Shown in pieces: positions 1 to 7,957 of a stretch of 19,120 nucleotides of DNA; position 1 is the stretch's first letter, and each line of letters opens with the position of its first letter. Where the stretch lies: contig CAUDNR010000515.1 in NCBI GenBank assembly GCA_958430865.1, forward strand, positions 1-19,120, written 5' to 3'. This DNA comes from Entrophospora sp. SA101. Taxonomy: Eukaryota; Glomeromycota; Glomeromycetes; Entrophosporales; Entrophosporaceae. The position numbers were made by a program, and so were the translations under genes. The notes below the pieces were generated by a model. That model worked only from the letters and a program-made list of their open reading frames with translations. It did no database searches and was not told where the DNA came from.

Positions 1-196
1 GAAGATCATTACAACTTTTTTTATTTTTTTTTTCAAGATATACAGTATATCTTTGAAGATCATTATGGCTTTTTCCTTTATTTTTTCTCCAAGATATACA
101 GTAGCCTTCTGTATATCTTGAAGATCATTATGCTTTTTCCTTTATTTTTTTCACCAAGATATACAGCAGCCTTCTGTATATCTTGAAGATCATTAC
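1..196. repeat. 65-bp tandem repeat with an embedded perfect hairpin
   Basis: The phrase GAAGATCATTA recurs at 1, 55, 120 and 185, so the unit is 65 bp (the first copy is shorter). Units two and three each hold a perfect 12-bp inverted repeat, CAAGATATACAG...CTGTATATCTTG, with a 7-nt loop (90-120 and 155-185). The first unit has a collapsed version in which the arms almost touch. A T-rich spacer separates the hairpins. The array runs off the left edge, so the copy number is unknown. No coding potential is visible. Confidence 0.9.
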
Positions 197-300
197 TAAA
201 GCTCCGAACGGTTCAGTTTGGTTTAAAATCTGAATTTTTAAAGGCCAAACCGAAACCGAACCGTTCAGTTTGGTTCAGTTTTTCGGTTTACATTTGAACC
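194..300. repeat. Short dispersed repeat rich in CGAACCGTTC / GGTTTGGTT motifs
   Basis: Starts with TAAAGCTCCGAACGGTT and continues with alternating CCAAACCGAAACCGAACC and TTCAGTTTGGTTCAG blocks that are imperfectly inverted to each other. A truncated relative, TAAAGCTCCCAACGGTTTGG, occurs at 9037-9085, which shows that it is a dispersed family. It is non-coding and probably a small non-autonomous element. No target duplication was identified. Confidence 0.6.
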
Positions 301-344
301 AAAAATTTCAGGTATCCTAAATTTGTTAACTATGCAAAAATAAT

Positions 345-841
345 TGAATTTAGTAATGTGTCGCAAAAAAATTTTTTTTTGGTGGTAATTATATACTAGC
401 TGCATACCATACTGCTTATACCAGCCGCACACCATATACATAATACACTGACCATGTATAATACTATATAGTCAAAAAGGTATTGAATTTAGTAATGTGT
501 CGTAAAAAAGTTAAAAAAAATTTTTTTTTGGTGGTAATTATATACTAGTTGCATACCATACTGCTTATACCAGCCGCACACCATATACATATTACACTGA
601 CCATGTATAATACTATATATATAGTCAAAAAGATATTGAATTTAGTAATGTGATGTAAAAAAGTTTAAAAAATTTTTTTTTTGGTGGTAATTATATAGTA
701 GCCGCATACCATACTGCTTATATCAGCCGCACACCATATACATAATACACTGACCATGTATAATACTATACATATAGTCAAAAAGGTATTGAATTTAGTA
801 ATGTGCCGTAAAAAAGTTTAAAAAATTTTTTTTTGGTGGTA
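345..841. repeat. ~153-bp tandem repeat array, about 3.3 units
   Basis: The phrase GAATTTAGTAATGTG recurs at 345, 485, 638 and 791, giving spacings of 140, 153 and 153 bp. Each unit holds an A-run/T-run, GGTGGTAATTATATA, then CATACTGCTTATACCAGCC, CGCACACCATATACAT and ACTGACCATGTATAATAC. Units differ by a few substitutions and by short TA indels. The last unit stops after GGTGGTA at 841, exactly where the element at 842 begins, so that element interrupted or ended the array. Non-coding satellite-like DNA. Confidence 0.9.
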
Positions 842-1039
842 CAGTGTGTAAATTTCAGTGTGTAACTAATGCAGATTTCTACAAATTTAGAAACTATCTG
901 CAGAAAACTGCTAATGTACGATGTTACACCCGCACATTCCGCACATTGAATTTTATACACTGCTTTTGATAATGGAATAATTCGATAAATTCATAAAATT
1001 TTCTGTGCCAACCCCATGAATTTAACGAGCTTTGACTGT
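842..1039. mobile_element. Chimeric element: hAT-type MITE fused to a pogo-like terminus (copy 1)
   Basis: This 198-bp block is identical, base for base by eye, to 4104-4301. Positions 842-962 are a 121-bp hAT-like MITE with ends CAGTGTGTAAATTTC and GAATTTTATACACTG (inverted with mismatches). Positions 963-1038 are the right terminal segment of a pogo-like element ending GCTTTGACTG. In copy 2 the MITE is flanked by an 8-bp target duplication CTTTTGAT. Here only the right-hand CTTTTGAT (963-970) remains and the left flank is the tandem array. Copy 1 is therefore derived from a copy-2-like arrangement. Confidence 0.8.
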
Positions 1040-1073
1040 TGTCTAGAACATTAAGTCATCCCACCATCAAATT

Positions 1074-1348
1074 GACAGTATCTTTGTTGTATTTTTTGAT
1101 CCTGTAGCTAAGATTACCGTAAGTAATCCAATTGTTGTGCCAATCAATCCTGGAATACCGTTTTCTCAAATAGTGGAGGTTCATGTACCAGCAAAGTTAC
1201 CTAAATTCATACGGTATTGGAGTTACTGTTGAGGATATACAAGCTACGACTTCTTTAGGCTGTGCATATAATATTTGTTGGTGATGCTGCTAATCTGCAG
1301 ATATTGACTTTTATCCCATCTCATTATAATAAAAATCAAATAGAATAA
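1074..1348 (+). pseudogene. Frameshifted coding relic of unknown family
   Basis: Three consecutive open segments in different frames read like one protein. The first is 1074-1229 (DPVAKITVSNPIVVPINPG, then FSQIVEVHVPAKLPKF). The second is 1213-1281 (GIGVTVEDIQATTSLGCAYN). The third is 1277-1348 (VGDAANLQILTFIPSHYNK, ending in TAA). The amino-acid composition is far more protein-like than other frames of this AT-rich stretch. Two frame changes, near 1210 and 1278, break it, and no start codon is evident. I do not recognise the family. It lies immediately downstream of the transposon fragment at 842-1039. It could instead be exons of a gene with unrecognised introns, but no good splice sites were seen at the breaks. 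Confidence 0.45.
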
Positions 1349-1352
1349 TTTA

Positions 1353-2242
1353 ATGGTTAGTTATTTTTTACAACGGATTCTACTCAATTTAATTAAATTT
1401 ATATATTTTATTATTTTATATTGTCGCTGTCATCATATATATTTGTATGTTGATTTAAAACAAGCAAATTCGAAATATTTAAAATTTTATAATTCTTTAT
1501 TCAGTATGAATAATCTCGGTAATTTCATATCCAATATCGCATGGCAATTTGAAAAATGTGAAAAAAGTGCTTTACATTTTCAATTATATTGTGAATTAAA
1601 AAGTTCATAAAGATCAAAAATGCGGGATCATATTGAGATAAGAAGCAATTGATTATTGTGTAAAAAAGAAGAGTCGATGGTTAGTGAAGATTGGGACCCA
1701 AAAAAGAAAAGATCAAAAAACTGACAAATTCAAGAAATCGAAAACTCTTTTCAAATAAATCCATATTAATATCCACATAGAAGATCTATCGTAAAATATT
1801 TTACCAGATATTGGAAAAACTTCATTTGTAAGGCATAATTTTGTTCATGTTCACTTTATTATAAAGATAGATTGGTTGTTTTTTATGGTTGGATAATTAT
1901 TGAGGTTATTTGGTGAGAATACACAACGTCTTCTTGTCAGGGATTGTAAACATGGGTAATATAAAATTATATACAAATTATTACAATTTATTTATTTGAC
2001 TCTTAAAATTATAAATTGTAAAAAAAAAATTATAACTCAATAAACAAATAAAACACAAGATATACAAGTCATCATTTAGAAATGGAAGAATTTCTCTTGA
2101 TTCAATTATTAAAAATCTTGAAGATATAAATAAACAAGAAAATTTTTGCTAGTAGCATTAGCAATAGAAATATTATACTTTTGATTTATTAACAATTTCA
2201 ACATAATAAATTTCCTCAATTATATACATATTATATTAATTC
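1353..2242. other. AT-rich stretch without a supportable gene
   Basis: A plus-strand open frame at 1353-1610 (85 aa) exists, but its composition (Ile/Phe/Tyr/Leu/Lys) is what random AT-rich DNA gives and no motif is visible. A short stretch near 2085-2145 reads RNGRISLDSIIKNLEDINKQ and could be a coding relic, but it is too short to assign. Nothing else was seen. Confidence 0.5.
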
Positions 2243-2748
2243 TTAATATGGGTGTAATATTGGTAAAAGATAGATAGTAATCAAAATAATTATTAATAAT
2301 ATGATTTTTACTTGATTAGATTTTATTCGGTTTTGGTCGTCCATCATTTGGTTTTGGTTATCTATCATTCGGTTTTGACCATCTCTAATCTTACTTGCAA
2401 AAAATTTAAATTTTTCTTCTATCGAATGGAGCCTTTCTTCTATGGTGATGAATCTTGCTTCAATAATACTATCTTTTGGTATAAACGCGGGGAGGTCTTG
2501 ACGTAGATCGTATATATTTGAGAGCAAAATTTTATATTCTGATGTTTCCTTTCTTTGTATTGCTGGATTAGAATAACCATCTTTGAGAGATGTAACGAAA
2601 ATCCCTAAAGTATATTCAGGGTACCTTGATAGCACACCTTCAAAATCGCGAATTTCCTTGACTTCTACTTTTTATTCGAGTAATTTTTACATTGTACAAT
2701 TAACAAGTACAATTTATAATTTCCCACAATGTCCACACCACCATCACC
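2243..2748 (-). pseudogene. Broken restriction-endonuclease-like (Mrr-type PD-(D/E)XK) protein with a C-terminal membrane anchor
   Basis: Read on the minus strand, 2748-2674 encodes GDGGVDIVGNY followed by IVQCKNYSN. This is the GDGGxD...QCK signature of Mrr-like PD-(D/E)XK nucleases (D and Q-x-K are the expected metal-binding and catalytic residues). The frame then breaks in an A-run (plus-strand T-run 2669-2673, one base short). It resumes as VKEIRDFEGVLSRYPEY, TLGIFVTSLKDGYSNPAI and SEYKILLSNI, the usual C-terminal half of the fold. A coiled-coil-like segment with repeated NRMIDNQNQMMDDQNR follows, then a hydrophobic tail (IILLIIILITIYLL) ending at 2243. Upstream of GDGG lies TTTCACAG, which could be an intron acceptor; no earlier exon was found. 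It is either a truncated pseudogene or a gene with a homopolymer sequencing error. The function of these eukaryotic Mrr-like proteins is not known to me. Confidence 0.65.
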
Positions 2749-2789
2749 CTGTGAAATCCTACATAATAAAATAAAGTATTTATGAGCAA

Positions 2790-3375
2790 ATATTATCATT
2801 GTCATCAAGGTAAATACATAGGAACCAAGTACGAGCATTTATAATACACACATCCTATTCATCACAACTTATGGAGTCTCACCAATAAGCTTTCGGTTAC
2901 AGAGCAAATAGAGAAGGACGTTCACCAGTACGATTACTTGGCTCTAATAACCTGACTCGGTGGCCACGTGGAGCTTCCAGTTCTCTATTTGTCGTGCTTC
3001 CTAGTGACAGCGTAACTTCAGATGCATAATGACTAAACAATCACTCAGTGAGATAACCCACCTTACTCGTTTACAATCAACCTTCATACTTGTAAGTACT
3101 CGAGAAACTTTCTTTTCAAAATCGTTTCCTTTTGCAAAAGCAGAATTGTTCATATTGTTATAAGGTAATTTTTGAGGTTAAAGATTTGTTTTTACTTACC
3201 TGTTTATATATATATATAAATCTAAGCGACAATGTGTTTAATATCCTAAAATGTGAATAACCCACCTTATTTATTACTTTAGATTTCTTGGCTGACGTCA
3301 ATCAGATTACATAAAAAAATCGGTTGAGTAACCTTTGATTGATTGATAACATCAATGTCACAGTAAAATTACACA
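2790..3375. other. Non-coding stretch, possible uncharacterised repeat at 2830-3070
   Basis: 2830-3070 is noticeably less AT-rich than its surroundings. A plus-strand frame inside it reads REGRSPVRLLGSNN, then LTRWPRGASSS and VVLPSDSVTSDA, between stops. The phrase ATAACCCACCTTA occurs twice (about 3053 and 3257), suggesting repeat-derived DNA. No tRNA or rRNA structure was recognised and no gene can be supported. Confidence 0.4.
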
Positions 3376-3668
3376 CAGTCAAAGCTCATTAAATTCATAT
3401 TCAATAAATTCATAATTGCCTAAATTCATAATTTTTTCAGGAACCAATGCCACTTATATTAAAATCCTATTCGATAATTTCATAATCATAATAAAATCTT
3501 GATAATTGATAAAGTCATTGCTCTTTAATTTCATATATTGTGTAACCATTAAAATATGGATTACCATAACCATTAAAAATATTGACTATTTTACATAAGT
3601 AATAATTCGATTTTTTGGATAAATCATCAAGTCACATTATTTTAAGAACTTTATTAACCATTGAAAAA

Positions 3669-3965
3669 ATGAATTCAAACTTTCAAATTAAGCATAGAAT
3701 TACAGATGATAATGAAGTTTCAATTGACAAAAAAGGAACAAAAAACAACTTATCTTTTCTTGAAAAATGTAGAATTTGCGAAGAGCTTTTAGTTAAACCA
3801 AAACCACTCTTCAATTTCAGGAAATGCAGCTTGACAATTTCTTTCTTTATTTAAGTCTGTTGTTTCTGAATCTAAAGCAAGATATTTATCCTTATTTTTA
3901 AAAATTTTAGAGATTGCTGTTTGAGTGACATTATTATATTTAGCTGCTAATTCTTCTTGTGTTAA
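3669..3965. pseudogene. Transposase DNA-binding-domain relic split by an inversion
   Basis: The two halves of a CENP-B/psq-type N-terminal domain lie on opposite strands and meet near 3803. The plus-strand half ends ...CRICEELLVKPK. The minus-strand half begins at 3965 with LTQEELAAKYNN (recognition-helix region TQTAISKILKNKDKYL) and ends with FPEIEEW. Flipping about 160 bp would make the two colinear, in the normal order for Tigger-type transposases. The rest of the transposase is missing. The match is by motif memory only. Confidence 0.5.
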
Positions 3966-4095
3966 ATACTTTGTCTACTTTTCGGAAATTTCATTCACAA
4001 TTATTTAACAAAAATTTTTTTATTGAAGATCTTATCTTTTTATAGAAAAATCTCTATAAAGTCATACATTTCCTATTATGAAATTAAAAGAGCGA

Positions 4096-4232
4096 CTTTT
4101 GATCAGTGTGTAAATTTCAGTGTGTAACTAATGCAGATTTCTACAAATTTAGAAACTATCTGCAGAAAACTGCTAATGTACGATGTTACACCCGCACATT
4201 CCGCACATTGAATTTTATACACTGCTTTTGAT
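4096..4232. mobile_element. 121-bp hAT-type MITE with 8-bp target-site duplication (copy 2)
   Basis: The element spans 4104-4224. It begins CAGTGTGTAAATTTC and ends GAATTTTATACACTG, imperfect inverted repeats with the CAGTG terminus typical of hAT elements. It is bracketed by CTTTTGAT at 4096-4103 and CTTTTGAT at 4225-4232. An 8-bp duplication is the hAT hallmark. It has no coding capacity. It sits inside the right part of the pogo-like element 3376-4300, so it inserted after that element. The 198 bp from 4104 to 4301 is duplicated exactly at 842-1039. Confidence 0.85.
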
Positions 4233-4301
4233 AATGGAATAATTCGATAAATTCATAAAATTTTCTGTGCCAACCCCATGAATTTAACGAGCTTTGACTG
4301 T

Positions 4302-4805
4302 ACAAGATGAAATTTATGCCACGAAGAAAGCAAATTAGCCAAAAGTGATATTCTCGAGTGTTTCATGTATATTAATATGCAAATGGAATCCATGAATTAC
4401 AGCATTAATAATATTAATATTAAGGCAAGAAAATTAATTGCTCCTTATGTTTTCAAAATAAACAATACCCAGGTAAAATCTCATGATTACATAATTGGGT
4501 TAATCTTGTCAAAAATCTTTTTGTAAAATAAAAATCATAATCCATATCACATCCACACCATATAAATCTTTGTATAATTTTATTTATTATAAAGCTAAAG
4601 AAAAAAAACTATAAATTACATAAAATAATTACAAATTATCTTTAAAAAAAAAATAAATTATTATTATTGCTATTATTAGAATTTGATAATGAACAAAATT
4701 ATTTATAATAAAATCAAACAAATCCAAATTATTAAATTACTTATTATATATTTTTTTTTTTTGTAATAAAAATGTCCTTTATTTTATATACAAATCTAAA
4801 TATAA
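4302..4805. other. AT-rich intergenic DNA, 3' flank of the Derlin gene
   Basis: No coding segment, repeat or RNA gene could be supported. The stretch is extremely AT-rich, with poly-A/T runs (4642-4653, 4750-4762). The 3' end of the minus-strand Derlin transcript should lie in its right part, but no distinct poly(A) signal stands out from the background. Confidence 0.5.
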
Positions 4806-6056
4806 CTAATCCTGTCGTTCTTGTAAAGGAACTAAATTATTATCATCACCTGCAATTGCTTGATCTCCATGTTCGCCTACTCCCTCAGCAAAAGCTATTT
4901 CATTTTCAGTCGTTATACCATCAGTTGTATTTGTTTGACCTCCTTCAAATAACCGTACACTAGGAGAAGAAGAGAAAGAAAATATAAATATGAATATAAA
5001 TTCACACACACACACACACACACGTATATATGTATGTATATATATATAACAAATTACATTATTTGTGGTGTCTTTAACCAACGTCTACCGCCACTATTCC
5101 TTTCATGTGGCCAAACATCCTCAAAGAAATAATATATATGACCAATTATAATTCCCAATGTATCACCTATAGGAAATACATTATTTAACAAAAGTGAAAA
5201 TCCAAGTAAAACCCATGGAAGATACGGTGCACCAAATACGAATAGTCCAATAAAATTTAATCTTATAAAAGGATTTCTCCGTGACCAAATGTAAACTAAT
5301 GTAAATGCAAGCGGCGATCCTAAGAATGGTATATTTGTAAGTGGTGATAGACACTAATATTATGCAATAATCATTAATTAGTCAATTAATTAATTAAAAA
5401 AAATCAACTATTGTATATATAGAAAATTAAATAAAATTTCATACGAGTAAAGCAACTGCCGATATAAATATTAACCAAAAATAATCTGCTGTACGTCCAC
5501 GAAATGAACCTTCCTCCAACATACGACTATATCTTACTCTGTTATTTTTCCATAAAATTAACAAAATCTTAAGGATATATACATATAATATTTCCATCAG
5601 TTCATCAAATCAATCAATCCATTAAGAATTTTGAAATCAAAAGGATACAAAAAAAACATATGATATAGAAAATCAAGTGAAAATGGACCAAAATATAAAA
5701 AATTTGTAATTAATCTCCAAAACTATATATATCATTTCCATAAAGAATGAAATATTAGTAATCTATAAATTATAGTAATCATAATTTAAAAGCAATCCAA
5801 CTATTCATTACCTGACGACCATTAAAAGTCTGATCAAAGTTTAAATATAATTGAAATGGAGTCACGAATCCAACTTGCTAATCAAAAATAAAATCATGTA
5901 CCAATGTTAATAAAATAAATTGGATTTAGATGAATATTAATTTTTTTTTTGAAAATGATTTCATACTACAGCCAAGCTTATCAAAACAGCAGCCGTTGCA
6001 TATGTCCTTGTTATTACGGGTACTTCATAATACCATTCTTCGATTGGGATTGCCAT
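4806..6056 (-). CDS. DER1: Derlin (Der1-like rhomboid pseudoprotease), ER-associated degradation
   Basis: Derlins are multi-pass ER membrane proteins that help retrotranslocate misfolded proteins for ERAD. The model has six exons: 6056-5970, 5877-5812, 5722-5649, 5538-5445, 5353-5058 and 4959-4806. The total is 771 nt (256 aa), all introns are GT-AG and frame is kept throughout. The start [20 protein letters not shown] matches derlin N-termini. The hallmark WR motif ([12 protein letters not shown]), the [15 protein letters not shown] segment and a membrane GxxxG motif ([11 protein letters not shown]) are present. The cytosolic stretch [14 protein letters not shown] is the conserved end of the fold. 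The final ~45 residues are acidic and polar ([10 protein letters not shown]...), with no clear SHP box for Cdc48/p97 binding. Intron 5 (5057-4960) contains a CA/TA microsatellite. Family assignment is firm; derlin-1 versus derlin-2/3 type is not resolved. Confidence 0.93.
5002..5048. repeat. (CA)n/(TA)n microsatellite within Derlin intron 5
   Basis: About eleven CA units (5003-5023) are followed by GTATATATGTATGTATATATATA. It lies wholly inside the last intron of the Derlin gene, so length changes would not affect the protein. Confidence 0.9.
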
Positions 6057-6369
6057 TGTGTAAATAATTTATTAGATTGTTATTATCTATTACCAGAAAA
6101 AAAATTTCCCCTTCTGAAATTATGACTCTAGAAATTAAAAATTATTATTAATTCGTTATTTGATCTATATGATGTTGTACGTTGCACACAATATGTCTTT
6201 TTCTGATAGGTTACATTTTTCAAAATACTGACTGGATATTAATATATTTATTTATTTTTTAAATTAAAATTAAAATCTATCTCATATAATAATAATTATA
6301 TTACATACTAACAAAAACAAAATAAAAGCAAACAAATAATAAATATCAATCGGTCAATTAATCTCCAAT
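6057..6369. promoter_or_regulatory. Intergenic region: presumed Derlin promoter and ELO 3' flank
   Basis: The 313 bp between the ELO stop (6370) and the Derlin start (6056), both on the minus strand, must hold the Derlin promoter and the 3' untranslated end of ELO. The part nearest Derlin (6150-6240) is less AT-rich (GTTGCACACAATATGTC, TGATAGGTTACA). No recognised binding site could be named. Confidence 0.4.
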
Positions 6370-6915
6370 TCATTCAGCTTTAACGGATGTTTTTCCTTTA
6401 CTCGTAATTGTCGAAGGTTTTGCGTTATAAGTTTTTCGATAGAATCCAATGAATAAAAGTAAATAACTACTCAAAAGTCCACATCCAAAGATTGCAGCTC
6501 TTTCACTACCAGCGCAAGATCCATGATTAGGCATCCAAGGCCAATATGTTGCGGTGAAATATGTATAAGAACAATAGTATACAAAAACCAAATCAATTAC
6601 AAATTGAACAATTTGCAATGTCGTAAGGTATTTTTTCCACCAAATCCTTGCACCTCCAGCAGCTCGGAAATAATAATAATACATAAACACGTGGACAGTT
6701 AAATTTAAAGTTATTGGCACCCAGGACTTTTTTAAGAATAAATAAATAAATTAGAATTGAAATTGGTAATTTTTTTTATAATTATATAAATAAATCAAGG
6801 ATTTACCACAGAAGTTCTTCCTGCCAATTGTGTAAAACAAAGAACCATGGTCATACTATGATGAAATACATGCAGAAATTCTTTTCAGGGAAATGAAAAT
6901 TTTTAGTTAAAATAA

Positions 6916-6950
<35 letters not shown>

Positions 6951-7451
6951 TTACTATGACAATTTATTACCTAAATTTTTCTTTTTCAAGACCAAGAAAA
7001 CTGTATCAACAAGTTCCCAATATTTTACTAAATAATTTAAATAATATAATAATTCCAATTTTTGAGTCCAAGCATCATTGTTACAAACTGCATAGAAGAT
7101 TCCATTACGCCAATAAATAGGTAAAAGTTGTTCAAAGAACAAAGCTAATAGAATTGCTGATGAAACAGTCAATGCGAAATTATGAAGTTGAAAAATCAAT
7201 TTAAGTTTGATTGGTGAAAAATCTTTCATGATGACTTGTCCACCAAATATAACGGCAAAATATGTAATACAACTAATGACAACTTCAGGTACTGTTGAAA
7301 GTGGTGTTTCTCCTTGAATGAATGCAAAATCTTCTGCATTGCTCCCTGTAACAAATTTATACCATTTTACAAAATAGTCGTCAATATATATACCAAAAGG
7401 TTGGTCTAATGATATTTGAAAAGTTCTATTTTGAATTGTTGTTGTTTCCAT
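6370..7451 (-). CDS. ELO: ELO-family very-long-chain fatty acid elongase (3-ketoacyl-CoA synthase)
   Basis: ELO proteins condense malonyl-CoA with acyl-CoA in the ER membrane, the first and rate-limiting step of elongation. There are three exons: 7451-6971, 6880-6807 and 6726-6370. The total is 912 nt (303 aa), with frame intact across both GT-AG introns. The family motifs are complete. K143-x2-E146-x2-D149-T150 lies in LVKYWELVDTVF. The catalytic histidine box HVFHH is at 164-168 (exon 2). N193-x3-H197-x2-MYYYY lies in LNLTVHVFMYYYY. KKYLTTLQIVQFVID follows. Several hydrophobic segments fit the usual seven helices. The length is normal for the family (about 270-350 aa). The tail is basic (SKGKTSVKAE), with a lysine at -3 that may weakly serve ER retrieval. 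Substrate chain length cannot be told from sequence. Intron 1 contains a (TAA)n run at 6915-6948. Confidence 0.96.
6915..6948. repeat. (TAA)n microsatellite in ELO intron 1
   Basis: About eleven TAA units lie within the first ELO intron (6970-6881), upstream of its acceptor on the minus strand. Confidence 0.9.
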
Positions 7452-7530
7452 TTTGTTTATAATTATAATTATTCTTATGATTATAAAAACATTTATTTTT
7501 TTAATGTAATAATCTTCAAATCTATGTTCG

Positions 7531-7571
<41 letters not shown>

Positions 7572-7612
7572 ATGTGTATATTTATGTATGTATGCGTGTG
7601 TTTGTTTGTTTG
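7531..7612. repeat. TA dinucleotide and TATG/TGTT microsatellite upstream of ELO
   Basis: Thirteen TA units (7531-7556) grade into TATG and then TTTG repeats. It lies about 80 bp upstream of the ELO start codon and could lie in or near its promoter or 5' UTR. Confidence 0.9.
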
Positions 7613-7957
7613 TAAAAAAAGAAATACACTTGAAAGATTTTTTTATCTTATTTTAAATATAGTATTTTTTAAAAATATTGTTGGTATTATTTTTCAGAAA
7701 ATTGCTTTTCCAATTAAAAATCTTTGAAAAAAAATCTTTTATTGAAGACGGGATAATCTTTTTTAGATATTTTTTGAAAGTTACACGTATGTACATTTTT
7801 ATCACAAGTTTCATTCATAAACAAAAATAAGCGATTAAGTTCATTTTAAATAAACAATTCCAATTTAATTTTATTAATGCGGATAAAACCACAAATAAAT
7901 TAGTCATTCTACAACCAAATTATATCTATCATACTATGCATGCTCTATGTTGAATGA

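Larger units (their letters stand above)
3376..4300. mobile_element. Degenerate pogo/Tigger-like DNA transposon with rearranged transposase relic
   Basis: The ends are inverted repeats. The left end reads CAGTCAAAGCTCATTAAATT and the reverse complement of the right end (4300 leftwards) reads CAGTCAAAGCTCGTTAAATT; 22 of 23 bases match through AAATTCAT. The right flank is TA, as expected for pogo/Tc1 elements; the left flank is CA, a probable decayed TA. Internally, plus-strand 3669-3802 encodes LSFLEKCRICEELLVK, like the start of a psq/CENP-B helix-turn-helix. Minus-strand 3965-3800 encodes LTQEELAAKYNNVTQTAISK and then FPEIEEW, the continuation of the same domain. The relic therefore contains an internal inversion. 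No DDE catalytic domain is present, so it cannot move by itself. An unrelated 121-bp MITE is inserted at 4104-4224. Confidence 0.7.

Noticed and set aside
1..196. A CRISPR-like array (regular repeats with spacers).
   Set aside because: The T-rich spacers are themselves nearly identical between units, so it is a plain tandem repeat, and the genome is eukaryotic.
842..4301. The two identical 198-bp direct repeats as long terminal repeats of a retrotransposon.
   Set aside because: They do not start with TG and end with CA. No gag, protease, reverse transcriptase or integrase relic lies between them, and each repeat is explained as a MITE plus a pogo terminus, with an 8-bp target duplication at one copy.
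7416..7727. Plus-strand 103-aa open frame with Tyr/Ile/Cys/Val runs.
   Set aside because: It translates the TA/TATG microsatellite and is antisense to the ELO start.
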